A DNA stretch of 64,000 nt from assembly GCA_019925095.2 (NCBI GenBank), contig CM034389.1:28961728-29025727 (forward strand), given 5' to 3'. Every line of letters starts with the position of its first letter. The first letter of the stretch is position 1. This document shows positions 1-8,483 of this stretch, piece by piece. The notes beneath the pieces are model-generated. The model worked only from the letters and a program-made list of their open reading frames with translations. It made no database searches and was not told the DNA's origin. The stretch comes from Dendrolimus kikuchii. Lineage: Eukaryota > Arthropoda > Insecta > Lepidoptera > Lasiocampidae. Both the position numbers and the translations under genes were made by a program.

Positions 1-1
1 G

Positions 2-889
2 TGGGTTAGAATTTATTTGATGATTTGTAGGGTTTGAAAATCTTTGACGATTTGTGTTATTATATTCCCTTTTACGACATTGATTTATGTGATGACCGAC
101 TGCCTTACAATATGCACAGATAGTCGGGTTTGGTGGTGAAGTATTGGGAATGGATTGAGAAGGTCTTGGTTGGAAAGCTACATTATGGATGGGACGGTGA
201 CGATTTGAATAGCACGATCTATCCGTGTGCCCAGGTTTGCCACAAAGACGGCATTTTGGTTTGGATTCTACGGAATTTCTTGACTGCGAGGATTGAGCAT
301 AGTTGTAGAATTTTTCTTCTTGAATAGCTAAATTAATTGCTTCGGCAAGGTTTTCCGGATTGCGGCATCTCAATATGTTGGAAATATGGCTGGGTAGCCC
401 CAGCAAAAAGGTGTGTAAAGCCAGGTCTTCCGTATTAGCTAGTCGTCCTAGCAGTTCACCCTGATTGATGGTTGAATGAGATATGTCCGTCTGTAGTCGT
501 GTAAGATGAGTTTCTAGACGTGTACTATATTGCAGAGCACTTTCGTTAGGTTTCATTCTACAGTTTTGGAGGTCTAATAATAGATGGTTACGGTGTTTAC
601 ACTCGCCAAAGTTACTTTTTAAAAATTGTTTCAGGTCCGACCAATTACTGAAAACTTTAAGGGAACATATTGCTTCTGCTTTACCTTCTAATTGGGATAG
701 TATAAATTTAAATAATATTTCGTATTGATTGGGGTTAATTAAGTTAAGGGCATTCTCGCAGTTACGTAGAAACGGGGATAATTTATTTCTATCTCCATCG
801 AAGGTTTTTATGAAGCGGGTGAGGTCGGTAAAATTCATTTTTACGGTATGGGAGGATATAGGGGAGTGATCGATTTTTGGGTTTGCCAT
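2..889 (-). CDS. gag: Gag of a Ty3/Gypsy-type LTR retrotransposon, C-terminus beyond the left edge
   Basis: Reading the minus strand from the ATG at 889 gives 296 codons without a stop, running off the left edge at base 2. The product looks like a retrotransposon capsid/nucleocapsid protein that would package the element RNA in cytoplasmic particles. Residues 1-200 are a helical capsid-like region. Two CCHC zinc knuckles follow: C213-C216-H221-C226 (CRLCGKPGHTDRSC) and C258-C261-H266-C271 (CAYCKAVGHHINQC), each CX2CX4HX4C. About 450 bp upstream lie a tRNA-Leu-type primer site and an LTR, the order expected for such an element. No frameshift or stop is visible, so this part is intact. Protease, reverse transcriptase and integrase would lie outside the window. 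Ty3/Gypsy rather than another LTR superfamily is inferred from the knuckles and primer site, not from pol. Confidence 0.85.
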   Translation of the reverse strand, partial: MANPKIDHSPISSHTVKMNFTDLTRFIKTFDGDRNKLSPFLRNCENALNLINPNQYEILFKFILSQLEGKAEAICSLKVFSNWSDLKQFLKSNFGECKHRNHLLLDLQNCRMKPNESALQYSTRLETHLTRLQTDISHSTINQGELLGRLANTEDLALHTFLLGLPSHISNILRCRNPENLAEAINLAIQEEKFYNYAQSSQSRNSVESKPKCRLCGKPGHTDRSCYSNRHRPIHNVAFQPRPSQSIPNTSPPNPTICAYCKAVGHHINQCRKREYNNTNRQRFSNPTNHQINSNP

Positions 890-1337
890 GATCAATTATA
901 AATAAAGAAATGGAACTATAACAGATAATAAACTTAAAATGCACTCACAGTATAAACATCAGCGGCAGCATGTGTTGGTTATTATGCTGACTTGGCGGCG
1001 GCGGCGGCGGCGACGGCGGCGGAGGCGGCGACGGCTGCGGCGGCGGCGGGCGGCGACGCTCAATCGGCGGCTCGTGTCAGCGCGTGGCAGCAACACGTTG
1101 GGTCGTTGACGCTTTATATCTAGGTCAACGCGTTGTCGTTGGGCCGCGCAACAGGACCTCGCGGCTGGGCAGTGGACCCTCGGGCACGATGAGGTACGGC
1201 GTGGCGGCTTCCTCGACACGTAGAGCTGGAGTCTGGCTATGCACAGTCAGAGAGACTGGTACAGCACCGTCACAGCTTGGCTTTTTGTTGGACGTCGTCA
1301 GGAACGGGGCGTCCGGCGGGCAATAATATCCCGCTTT
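890..1337 (-). other. Untranslated leader of the LTR retrotransposon with a GC-triplet tract
   Basis: This span lies between the primer-binding site and the gag start. Bases about 990-1065 are a GGC/CGG-rich imperfect triplet repeat; read on either strand it produces arginine-rich or alanine-rich open frames that I regard as compositional. An 80-codon minus-strand open frame (1125-1367) overlaps the primer site and shows no recognisable domain. The leader is much more GC-rich than the surrounding AT-rich sequence. Confidence 0.55.
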
Positions 1338-1349
1338 CTTCTGACACCA
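1338..1349 (-). other. Primer-binding site, tRNA-Leu type
   Basis: The minus strand reads TGGTGTCAGAAG starting 2 bases after the LTR end. This matches the complement of the 3' end of insect tRNA-Leu (…CTTCTGACA plus CCA) over 12 bases; the match stops after that. Tyr3/Gypsy elements of the mdg3/micropia kind are known to use such a primer. The position directly inside the LTR is decisive. Confidence 0.7.
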
Positions 1350-1351
1350 AA

Positions 1352-1794
1352 TGTTAGTCCCGAGCACTTATATGTTTTAAAAAAAAAACAATTTTGGCTT
1401 ACAGGAACCTTTTATTTTATTATTATGAATAATAATTGACTTGGAGTCTCAATATACGGGACCTCAAAGGTCTACCGGACCGATATGGTATTAGTTTTGA
1501 GCAATCCAGCCGGCAGGCATAAACCAGGTCCGTTGCTGTAGAGCTGTGGCTAATAACCAAGAGAACTCTGTGAATTTGTAAAAAGATTTGGTATTTATAG
1601 GCAATTACTGCTGATCGACATTTTGGAAATCTATGTCAATGAGATGTTTGACTCAGCAATAAGTGCCTATTGCATAGGGTAATTCAAGTGATCGTGTGCG
1701 AGCCGAGTAGAAGCTGCAAAATTTTACTAGGAGTTAGATCTTTCTTTAACCCTTAAGACAATTATCGATATACCAAAAAGCCGCAAGACTAACA
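1352..1794 (-). repeat. 5' LTR (443 bp)
   Basis: The segment is bounded by an 8 bp inverted repeat, TGTTAGTC at 1352-1359 and GACTAACA at 1787-1794, with the usual TG...CA ends. On the minus strand it contains a TATAAATA box near 1592-1599 and AATAAA signals near 1411-1421, giving a sensible U3-R-U5 order. It abuts the primer-binding site on the gag side. The flanking bases CTATC (1795-1799) are the candidate target duplication. The second LTR is outside the window, so the boundary rests on the inverted repeat and primer site only. Confidence 0.65.
1592..1599 (-). promoter_or_regulatory. TATA box of the LTR promoter
   Basis: The minus strand reads TATAAATA inside the LTR, about 200 bp from its upstream end and about 180 bp upstream of AATAAA motifs. 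This is the usual arrangement for transcription starting inside an LTR. No start site can be seen directly. Confidence 0.45.
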
Positions 1795-2227
1795 CTATCA
1801 CTATCTCGTAATATACCAAGAAAATATACCCATTTCATACAAATCATACAACTCCTATATAAACAGAGTGAGACAACAACACAATTAACAATTAGATGCA
1901 CAAACGGGATTTGCACTCTTATCGCGGACATATAAGTGCTAATAGTGAGCTAAAGGGTTAATAGTTTATTCTAGTCATATTGTATTAGTAATTCTTGTAG
2001 CTAACTGATGTAAATGTTATCATGAGTCAGTGGTTTGCTAATCAGGTACATTCAGTTTTTTTTAATGATAAATGGTTTCGCGTTTCACCACGATCATGCC
2101 TAATGGAGGACGATGATGCGATCCAAGATGGAGCACGCTTACCTAGATAAATACCTATTCACACAAGAATTGAAGATATTCAGATCGTACTTTTCGTGAA
2201 ATACGGACTCCGCCGTTTGGTTTTGAT
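1795..2227. other. Unassigned AT-rich sequence
   Basis: No gene, RNA or recognisable repeat is visible in this AT-rich stretch flanking the LTR. Confidence 0.4.
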
Positions 2228-2540
2228 ATATAATAAATAATAATATCAGCCCATTAATGTCCCACTGCTGAGCTCGGGCCTCCCATTATAGGGGGAACAG
2301 ACAGTATACCCGCCACGCTTGTCCAAGGCGGCCTTGCTGGTTTGACACATCGGTTATCTCGATGTGCAGGTTGCATCACGATGTTTTCCTTCACCGTTGT
2401 TAGCACATGGTAATTGTAACAATATGCACATTAGATCAGAAAACTGACTAAGAGGTGCATGCGTTCCGGTCAGGATCGAACCCGCGCCCTCTGAGTCTAG
2501 GACGCGTGCGCTAGCCATTACGCTACCACGACTTTTTTCA
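2228..2540 (-). mobile_element. SINE-C, tRNA-derived SINE, near full length
   Basis: Read on the minus strand, the element starts with a tRNA-like head. Box A TAGCGTAATGG fits TRGYNNANNGG and box B GGTTCGATCC fits the RNA polymerase III consensus. The body contains the CTGCACATCGAGATAACCG block shared with two other copies (27.8-28.3 and 42.4-42.9 kb) and ends near GGGCTGATATTATTA. The head is not a functional tRNA gene because no cloverleaf with an anticodon arm is apparent. Repeats with this tail are widespread in Lepidoptera. Confidence 0.75.
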
Positions 2541-3070
2541 TTGGTTTTGATGTTTATGCTGTATACAAGATCTTACCTAGCCATTACTGCAGACAAATAT
2601 TTGAGTTAAAATCTTCAATTGGTAACCTCGTTAATAACCATTGCAGTGATGATCTTTGAACAATATTGCGTCTGATATAGGATCTAAATCTATCGCATCG
2701 CTTTACCTAAACAACGGGCCTTACAAAGATTTTGTTTTGAAAAATATGCAAATGAACAAGAGGCATATATAAATTGCGTCGCGTTATTGTGTCTACGGGT
2801 GTGCGTGCCCACGTATGCTCGTTAAAAAGTTCCCAGTGGGGGGCGCGGGAGGGTAGGGGGCAGCGGGGTTGGAGGGGGGTGGGTCCCGATTTTACTGTTA
2901 TTGTAGTTATGAAGCTTTGTTCTCGAGGTACCTGCGAGTTTATGTCAACGCGTGTAGAGTATTACGAGGGTTATAATAGACATCGCTGCGCTCAGGCATT
3001 ACTTGATATGACGTCAGCTGGAACTTCTTAGGGTGCTGTCAAAGTTAAATTGAAATTGGTCAAATGTTAA
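2541..3070. other. Unassigned sequence with a G-run block
   Basis: No repeat family or convincing gene is visible. Bases 2838-2883 are an exceptional run of G tracts in an otherwise AT-rich stretch. An 85-codon open frame over it has no family resemblance. Confidence 0.4.
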
Positions 3071-3379
3071 GCTAGCTAATAATGCTCTGGTGGTTCGGAC
3101 ATGTGGAAAGAATGCACGATGACAGAATGACTAAACAGATATATAATCCAAAAGTGGATGGATGCAGAAGTCGTGGAAGGCTACGACACACCTTCCATGA
3201 TCAAATTGATCGTGTACTAGCAGAAGGTGATGTCAGGAGCCTTAAGAACAGACGAGCGTGCATGACAAGAGTTATGAATGTCAAAGAAGCAAGTGAGGTG
3301 TGTAAGAGTAAGCCTAAATGGCGCTCTGTCGTTCGTGCCTACCCGGCAAGGGAACTGGCGTGAAGTTATGTATGTATGT
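3071..3379 (+). mobile_element. LINE-A tail copy (5'-truncated)
   Basis: Encodes the C-terminal ~93 residues of a non-LTR reverse transcriptase ORF2 (WFGHVERM, then GRLRHTFHDQIDRVLAE, ending ARELA, stop 3361-3363), followed by a TATG-repeat tail. A short direct repeat ATGTTAA flanks it (3064-3070 and 3380-3386). The copy is open over this fragment but is only a dead tail. Confidence 0.8.
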
Positions 3380-3399
3380 ATGTTAAATAATGTAATGTT

Positions 3400-3589
3400 T
3401 TATCCCATATATAAAAATCAATTGCTATACGTTAGTCTGGCTGAAACTCAAAGACTGCTTGACCGATTTATATGAAATTTTATATGTGTGTGTGTGTGTA
3501 GACTCACCATTGGATCCGATAGGTGGCGCTGGAATCGGATTTTAGATTTTATTTTTTTAGGGCAGCACAATGTCTGCTGTATCCACTAG
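3400..3589 (+). mobile_element. Helitron-like element, type 2 (GGTGGCGCTG family), copy a
   Basis: Contains the shared words GACCGATTT, ATAGGTGGCGCTG and GGGCAGCACAATGTCTGC and ends in CACTAG followed by T (3590). CTAG ends with a preceding short hairpin are the Helitron 3' signature. A second copy follows directly. Confidence 0.5.
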
Positions 3590-3596
3590 TTTTATA

Positions 3597-3783
3597 TCTA
3601 TGTAAATAAAATGAGTCGTAGAAATATATGTAGGCGCATAACTTGAGAACGACTTTACCGATTTTAATGATTTTTTTGTGTGGTTGAGTGGTCCCTGGAT
3701 GTTTTAGATTCAAAATTAGAGCCGGTATGAGGCACTAGATTTTTATTTTTTCAGGGCAGGGCAACGTCTGCCGGGACCGCTAG
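3597..3783 (+). mobile_element. Helitron-like element, type 2, copy b
   Basis: Starts with TC after an A (3596) and ends in CTAG followed by T (3784), the A/T target usage of Helitrons. The end contains a GGCA/TGCC hairpin (GGGCAACGTCTGCC) just before CCGCTAG. Length 187 bp; non-autonomous. Confidence 0.6.
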
Positions 3784-3897
3784 TAAAATATAAAATCGGG
3801 CAAGTGCGTGTCGGTTCACAAACTATAAAGGCTTCCGTAGAACACAGACTTTTGTTTTCATAATTTTGCAACGAAACTGCAACAAAATAATTTAATA

Positions 3898-3925
3898 AAT
3901 AAATAATAATTGGCAGACAAACACA
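3898..3925 (-). mobile_element. SINE-S 3' tail fragment
   Basis: The minus strand reads GTGTGTTTGTCTGCC followed by an ATT-rich tail, matching the end of the SINE-S copy at 54.2 kb. Only the tail is present; the preceding bases 3784-3897 are unassigned. Confidence 0.35.
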
Positions 3926-3947
3926 CATATCTTACAAACACATGCTT

Positions 3948-4280
3948 TATCCGTGCAGGAACGGAGAAAGAATACAATTTCCTGCGGCCGGGCGGCCTGC
4001 CGTAAGAGGCGACAAAACAACCAACAGCCGGGTGGTAGGGCATTTGCCCGACTGGATGGCTACCACCCCTGGTCTAGAGTATGTCGCCATAACAACCTTG
4101 AGTTGGGTTCCGGCATTAGTGACCAGATTCCAGTCTCTCTTAAGAGAGCAGCAGCGCATTTGTAGCACCTTTGGTGTTGCAAATGTCCATAGGCGACGGC
4201 TGTGGGGTTTTTTTGTCGCCTCTTACGACAGGCCAACCGGCCGCAGGACGTTGTATTCTTTCTCTGTTCCTGCACGGATA
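3948..4280 (+). mobile_element. Rep-B foldback: plus copy fused to an inverted 5' end
   Basis: Bases 3948-4201 are a plus-strand Rep-B copy starting at the usual CCGTGCAGGAACGG end. It lacks its poly(A) end; instead bases 4206-4280 repeat the first ~75 bp in inverse orientation, ending TTCCTGCACGGATA. The two arms (3948-4022 and 4206-4280) could form a long hairpin. Confidence 0.75.
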
Positions 4281-4337
4281 GCCTTGGCGAAATCTGTAAT
4301 TATAGAAGTATAATTTTTGACAACAGAACCTTAATAA
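4281..4337 (+). mobile_element. Helitron-like type 3 fragment
   Basis: The words GCCTTGGCGAAATCTGT and GACAACAGAACCTTA recur at 8.49-8.55 kb and inversely at 25.91-25.98 kb. Only ~57 bp remain here, squeezed between Rep-B and SINE-S. Confidence 0.45.
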
Positions 4338-4339
4338 TG

Positions 4340-4563
4340 TTCGGACGGCCTCTGTGGTTGAGCGGACTAACTCTTAGCCTACCGAACTCGCTGAAACGCA
4401 GAAGCTCCGGGTTCGATTCCTGGCATGGTAAATTTCGGAAACAAAATTCTGTTATTTACTATGGTCTAGGTGTCTAGGTGTCTAGGATCGGCCCCAGAGT
4501 AGTCCGTTGTATATTACCCATAACACAAGCGTAACTTGCTTAGCTTTGGGATATACAATGTGT
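4340..4563 (+). mobile_element. SINE-S, tRNA-derived SINE
   Basis: The head contains box A TGGTTGAGCGG and box B GGTTCGATTCC, both perfect RNA polymerase III consensus matches, followed by the body GGTAAATTTCGGAAAC and ATTTACTATGGTCTAGG that recurs at 54.05-54.25 kb. The 3' end runs into a PLE copy. It is a SINE, not a tRNA gene. Confidence 0.75.
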
Positions 4564-4647
4564 AATATTTTCTTAAGTTTTCGCGACTTGTATACATAAT
4601 AAAACTACGTTTTAACGGTTTTAAGCGCGGTAATTTTATTTGATTTT

Positions 4648-4697
4648 GGTTTTTCCGACGTTTCGGCCACTTTTCAGTGGCCGTGATGACGGAAGAC
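4648..4697 (-). ncRNA. Hammerhead-like motif, degraded copy in P1
   Basis: The minus strand has the 7 bp stem II GGCCACT/AGTGGCC with a GAAA loop followed by GAAACGTC. The segment before stem II reads GTCATCA rather than the GTGATCA of the other copies, so G5 is also lost and activity is unlikely. Confidence 0.45.
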
Positions 4698-4820
4698 AAA
4701 GATGTCAAGTGTCAACGAGTATTGTTAAAGTTTTATTTAGCCCACCGCCAACTTGTTAATTTTAATTTTGTTCATGGTTATTATTTACTCTATGGGAGCC
4801 TAATCTAATTTACTATCTTC

Positions 4821-4870
4821 GTCTTCCGTGATCACGGCCACTGAAAAGTGGCCGAAACGTCGGAAAAACC
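4821..4870 (+). ncRNA. Hammerhead-ribozyme-like motif with exchanged C3/G8
   Basis: Elements in order: stem I TTCC (4824-4827), core GTGATCA (4828-4834), one unpaired C, stem II GGCCACT (4836-4842), GAAA loop, AGTGGCC (4847-4853), GAAAC (4854-4858), GTC (4859-4861), then GGAA (4862-4865) pairing with stem I. This is the type I hammerhead order with the two-base-pair AC/GT stem III typical of PLE ribozymes. G12, A13, A14, A15.1, U16.1 and C17 are canonical, as are U4, G5, A6 and A9. C3 is G and G8 is C. Cleavage would fall after GTC at 4861. Confidence 0.6.
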
Positions 4871-4880
4871 AAAATCAAAT

Positions 4881-5239
4881 TGTTCAAACCTATAATTTCA
4901 ATTGGGCCACCACACAACCACTATTTGTTTGGAAAACAACGAAAATTGATACACTATCAGATAAGGTTGTTTGTCTTCATAAAAAAACGAAACTAAGCGC
5001 GGCCTCCTCGGTCTGTCCGCAACGGGGTCGGCAGAGACCATAAACCAGAACTATCTCGACATAAATCTACAGGATTGGCAAGTGGACTCGTAAAAATAAA
5101 TTAGTTAATATCGAGTCGTTTCTGGGACGCATTCATATTTACAGCGTTGGCAACTTTATTCATTTATTCAATGTGCTGCTCGGCTATAAATTCAAACAAG
5201 TTTGAAATGAAACTCATTTCGATATGTTACTTACTTCTG
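4881..5239. other. Unassigned sequence
   Basis: No gene or repeat family recognised between the PLE remnant and the next LINE-A copy. Confidence 0.4.
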
Positions 5240-5252
5240 CACTTATATTATA

Positions 5253-5550
5253 CATACATACATACATAACTTCACGCCAGTTCCCTTGCGGGGTAGGCAC
5301 GCGCAACAGAGCGCCATTTAGGCTTATTCTTACACACCTCACTTGCTTCTTTGACATTCATAACTCTGGTCATGCACGCTCGTCTGGTCTTAAGGCTCCT
5401 GACATCATCTTCTGCTAGTACACGATCAATTTGATCATGGAAGGTGTGTCGTGGCCTTCGACGACTTTTGCATCCATCCACTTTTGCATTGTATATCTGT
5501 TTAGTCATTCTTTCCACATGCTCGAACCACCGGAGCATTCCTTTCCTTAT
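5253..5550 (-). mobile_element. LINE-A tail copy with 13 bp target duplication
   Basis: Minus-strand LINE-A C-terminus (WFEHVERM to ARELA) with TATG-repeat tail at the left. Flanked by CACTTATATTATA at 5240-5252 and 5551-5563. The frame is open over 93 codons, with an internal loss of the HDE residues seen in other copies. Confidence 0.85.
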
Positions 5551-5635
5551 CACTTATATTATAGACTAGTATTTATCCGCGAATTCGTCCATTTTGGACA
5601 GGTAACATGCATTACAGTTGTTTGGCCAATATTAT

Positions 5636-5932
5636 ACGTGCAGGAACGGAGAAAGAATACAATTTCCTGCGGCCGGGCGGCCTGTCGCAAGAGGCGACTT
5701 GACAACCCACAGCCAGGTGGTAGGGTATTTGACCGCTGGTCTACAGTATGCCGCCATAACAACCTTGAGTTGTGTTCCGGCATTAGTGTCCAGGTTCCAG
5801 TCTCCCTTAAGAGAGCAGCAGCGCATTTGTAGCACCTTTGGTGTTGCAAATGTCCATAGGCGATGGTAACCGCTTTCCATCAAGTGGGCTGTCTGCCTGT
5901 CTGCTGATCTCCTGCAATTAAAAAAAAATATT
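5636..5932 (+). mobile_element. Rep-B copy, full length
   Basis: Starts GTGCAGGAACGG and ends TCCTGCAATTAAAAAAAA. It keeps the internal AGGTGGTAG block and the GTAGCACCTTTGG block but lacks the GGGCATTTGCCC segment. Confidence 0.8.
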
Positions 5933-6200
5933 AAATCATTACGTATTTCTAGCGTATTTTTTATGTGAAAATATTTGAATCCTAGAAATTCTCGTAACAA
6001 CCCGCGATAAGCATGTAATGTTGCTAAAGACATACCCAATTACAACTGTTCTTCTAAAGATGTGTAATAAATACAGATAATCTTCTTTCTTGCAGATTTT
6101 TTTTATAATCATGATAATTTAGCGGGTTTTTATTTTATACCTTTGAAGCCTTAATCATCTGCAGCGTGGACTCCGATTATGTTAATAATTAATTCATTAA

Positions 6201-6401
6201 TCTATACTAATATTATAAAGAGGTAAAGTTTGTGAGTTTCTGACGTTGTAGGGGGTAATCTCTGGATCTACTAAACCGATTTTAATAATTCTTTTACTGT
6301 TCGAAAGCTACGTTAACAGGGAGTGTCATAGGCTATATAACATGACGCTATATACCACGGGAGCGGGACAGAGCGCGGGTGAAACCGCGTCGGGCCGCTA
6401 G
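6201..6401 (+). mobile_element. Helitron-like element, complete 201 bp
   Basis: Starts TCTATACTAATATTATAAAG after an A (6200) and ends CGGGCCGCTAG before a T (6402). A hairpin CGCGG/CCGCG (CGCGGGTGAAACCGCG) lies 10-11 bp before the end. These are the hallmarks of a non-autonomous Helitron; no Rep/helicase is present. Confidence 0.75.
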
Positions 6402-6780
6402 TCTATGATATAGATAGACTTGTAAACCGTTTTCTTATACATGACTGTAAATAACACAATTAAGGATTCAAACATTAATAATTATAATAGGGCTATGCAA
6501 AATAAACATAATTGTTCGTCATTAGGAGGGCAAAGGAGGGTTCGTCCTCCAAGGACTACATCCAGTTAATAATGTATTAAATCAGCTTCAAGGTTGGAGC
6601 TACATGTATCGTGTGTTGTAACAACTCTCCCATGGGGAAACCCACCTAGGGTTATAATGGGGAGTGATTACAACTACAACGCAAAGTTGTGGGTTAACCA
6701 AAACTTAGGAATTGGTTCTCGGACTAGTTATTTAAGGTATGTACGTACATGTGCTATAGTAAAATGATTTGTAGTCCATT
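6402..6780. other. Unassigned sequence
   Basis: No recognisable gene or repeat; a small inverted repeat around GGAGGGTTCGTCCTCC (6535-6550) is the only structure. Confidence 0.4.
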
Positions 6781-7001
6781 CAAATGGTACATTTTTTAGG
6801 CCTTGGCGTGCGTTTTTCAGAGATCGTAGTTATTGCTGAACTGCCCCCTCTCCCCGTCAGGCCGTCGTTTTATACCTCACAAATACAAATGTGCCCGTTT
6901 CGTAGGCGACGTAATCCGCAGCACCTGGCTAATGATTCTGCCGCAAGCGGCCATAAACATAACGAGTGCAATAAAACGATCATTTTTTTTTATGTGTAGG
7001 A
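6781..7001 (+). mobile_element. Family F fragment
   Basis: Shares the words CAGGCCGTCGTTTTATAC, GACGTAATCCG and ACCTGGCTAATG with the copies at 8.55-9.06 and 25.2-25.75 kb. Only the middle of the element is present. The 65-71 codon open frames here are not conserved. Confidence 0.5.
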
Positions 7002-7189
7002 GGGTTAGTATAAGCTTAAGTTCAAGTTTGTAGGGTCGCCACCCTTGTCCTCCGGTCGCCTTCTTGGAAAAAGGGGTACAAAGAGTTTTCGTGGTGTATC
7101 TCGTAAACTAGCAATCCTACCGAAAATTTAAAAGACATGGACTAGGACAATTTAAATGACGTACATTAGTGTGTATAAATGAGTTCTTT

Positions 7190-7498
7190 TTTTTTATTGC
7201 AGGAGATCAGCAGACTGGCAGACGGCCCACTTGATGGAAAGCGGTTACCATCGCCTATGGACATTTGCAACACCAACGTTGCTACAAATGCGCTGCTGCT
7301 CTTTTAAGGGAGACTGGAACCTGGTCACTGATGCCGGAACACAACTGAAGGTTGTTATGGCGACATACTTTAGACTAGGGGTGGTAGCCATCCGGTCGGG
7401 CAAATGCCCTATCACCTGGCTGTGGGTTGTTAAGTCGCCTCTTACGACAGACCGCCCGGCCGCAGGAAATTGTATTCTTTCTCCGTTCCTGCACGGAT
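7190..7498 (-). mobile_element. Rep-B copy, full length
   Basis: Minus-strand copy from the poly(A) side (TTTTTTATTGCAGGAG) to the CCTGCACGGATA end. Nearly complete, with only scattered substitutions from the other copies. Confidence 0.85.
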
Positions 7499-7858
7499 AA
7501 AAATGTCTGTCAATGTCTAACGCATTTAAGGTCTTGATTACATCTGCGTGATACTGTCAGTCATATTAACATTATCCCAGTTGTAGCAAGGACCTGGTAG
7601 AAACTTATTCGAGCGACGTTGTATTATATTGAAACATGCGAGATACAATAAAGTTCATAGTTTAAAGGTGTTATAACAATTTGTTTTGTTTTTAATACCT
7701 TGTAGTGGAACGAGGGTGTGGCGGCAAATGGTGGGGAGTCACGAACCCGTCTGTGCATTCGTGTGGAGATATTGTTAGTCCATGACGAATAATGTCAAGC
7801 GGCATTATGAAAGTTTAAGCCGGGTCCAAATTTTCTATTTATTATTAATACAATATTA
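7499..7858. other. Unassigned sequence
   Basis: No gene or repeat family recognised. Confidence 0.4.
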
Positions 7859-8175
7859 TAGGTAAGGAAAGGAATGCTCCGGTGGTTCGGGCATGTGGAA
7901 AGAATGCATGATGAAAGAATCACTAAACAGATATACAATGCAAAAGTGGATGGATGCAGAAGTCGTGGAAGGCCACGACACACCTTCCATGATCAAATTG
8001 ATCGTGTACTAGCAGAAGGTGATGTCAGGAGCCTTAAGAACAGACGAGCGTGCATGACAAGAGTTATGAATGTCAAAGAGGCAAGTGAGGTGTGTAAGAA
8101 TAAGCCTAAATGGCACTCTGTTGTTCGTGCCTACCCCGCAAGGGAACTGGCGTGAAGTTATGTATGTGTATGTAT
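7859..8175 (+). mobile_element. LINE-A tail copy
   Basis: Open 93-codon frame from MLRWFGHVERMHDER to ARELA (stop 8153-8155) and a tail with one TGTG variant. It abuts a Helitron-like element on its 3' side; no clean target duplication was found. Confidence 0.8.
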
Positions 8176-8402
8176 TAAAAAGCTGAAGAGTTTGCTTGTT
8201 TGTTTAAACGCGCTAATCTCAGGAACTACTGATCTGATTTGAAAAATTCTTTCAGTGTTGGATAGCCCATTTATCGAGGAAGGCTATAGGCTATATATCA
8301 TCACGCTAAGACCACTAGGAGCGGAGCAACAATGAAAAATGTTTCAAAATCGGGGGGCTTTGAAAGCAAATTCCACGCGGATAACGTCGCGGGCACAGCT
8401 AG
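8176..8402 (+). mobile_element. Helitron-like element, type 1 (CACAGCTAG)
   Basis: Contains AAGCTGAAGAGTTTG, GCGCTAATCTCAGGAACTAC and GGCTATAGGCTATATATCA, and ends CGCGGGCACAGCTAG followed by T. The CGCG...CGCG hairpin near the end fits a Helitron. The 5' TC end is lost against the LINE-A tail. Confidence 0.65.
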
Positions 8403-8483
8403 TAGTTTATATAGAGAAGAAGCGACAAATGCTAATATTTTTTTTTTAATTATGCATACTCTTTTGTTTATTGTTAAAGTCAA

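Larger units (their letters stand above)
4564..4880. mobile_element. Penelope-like element (PLE) foldback remnant P1
   Basis: Starts with the PLE 5' extension AATATTTTCTTAAG and the inverted terminal block, and ends in the plus-orientation terminal block. Both halves derive from the same PLE end in opposite orientation and each carries the hammerhead-like motif (4648-4697 minus, 4821-4870 plus). The middle contains the leader-like stretch TATGGGAGCCTAATCTAATT shared with the longer P6 copy. No coding sequence remains. Confidence 0.7.

Noticed and set aside
959..1219. Arginine-rich 86-codon minus-strand open frame
   Set aside because: Produced by the GGC/CGG triplet tract in the retrotransposon leader.
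4340..4440. tRNA gene
   Set aside because: Box A and B are perfect but no cloverleaf with a sensible anticodon arm is apparent, and the sequence continues into a body shared with 54.05 kb; it is a SINE head. The same applies to 2228-2540 and 54046-54251.
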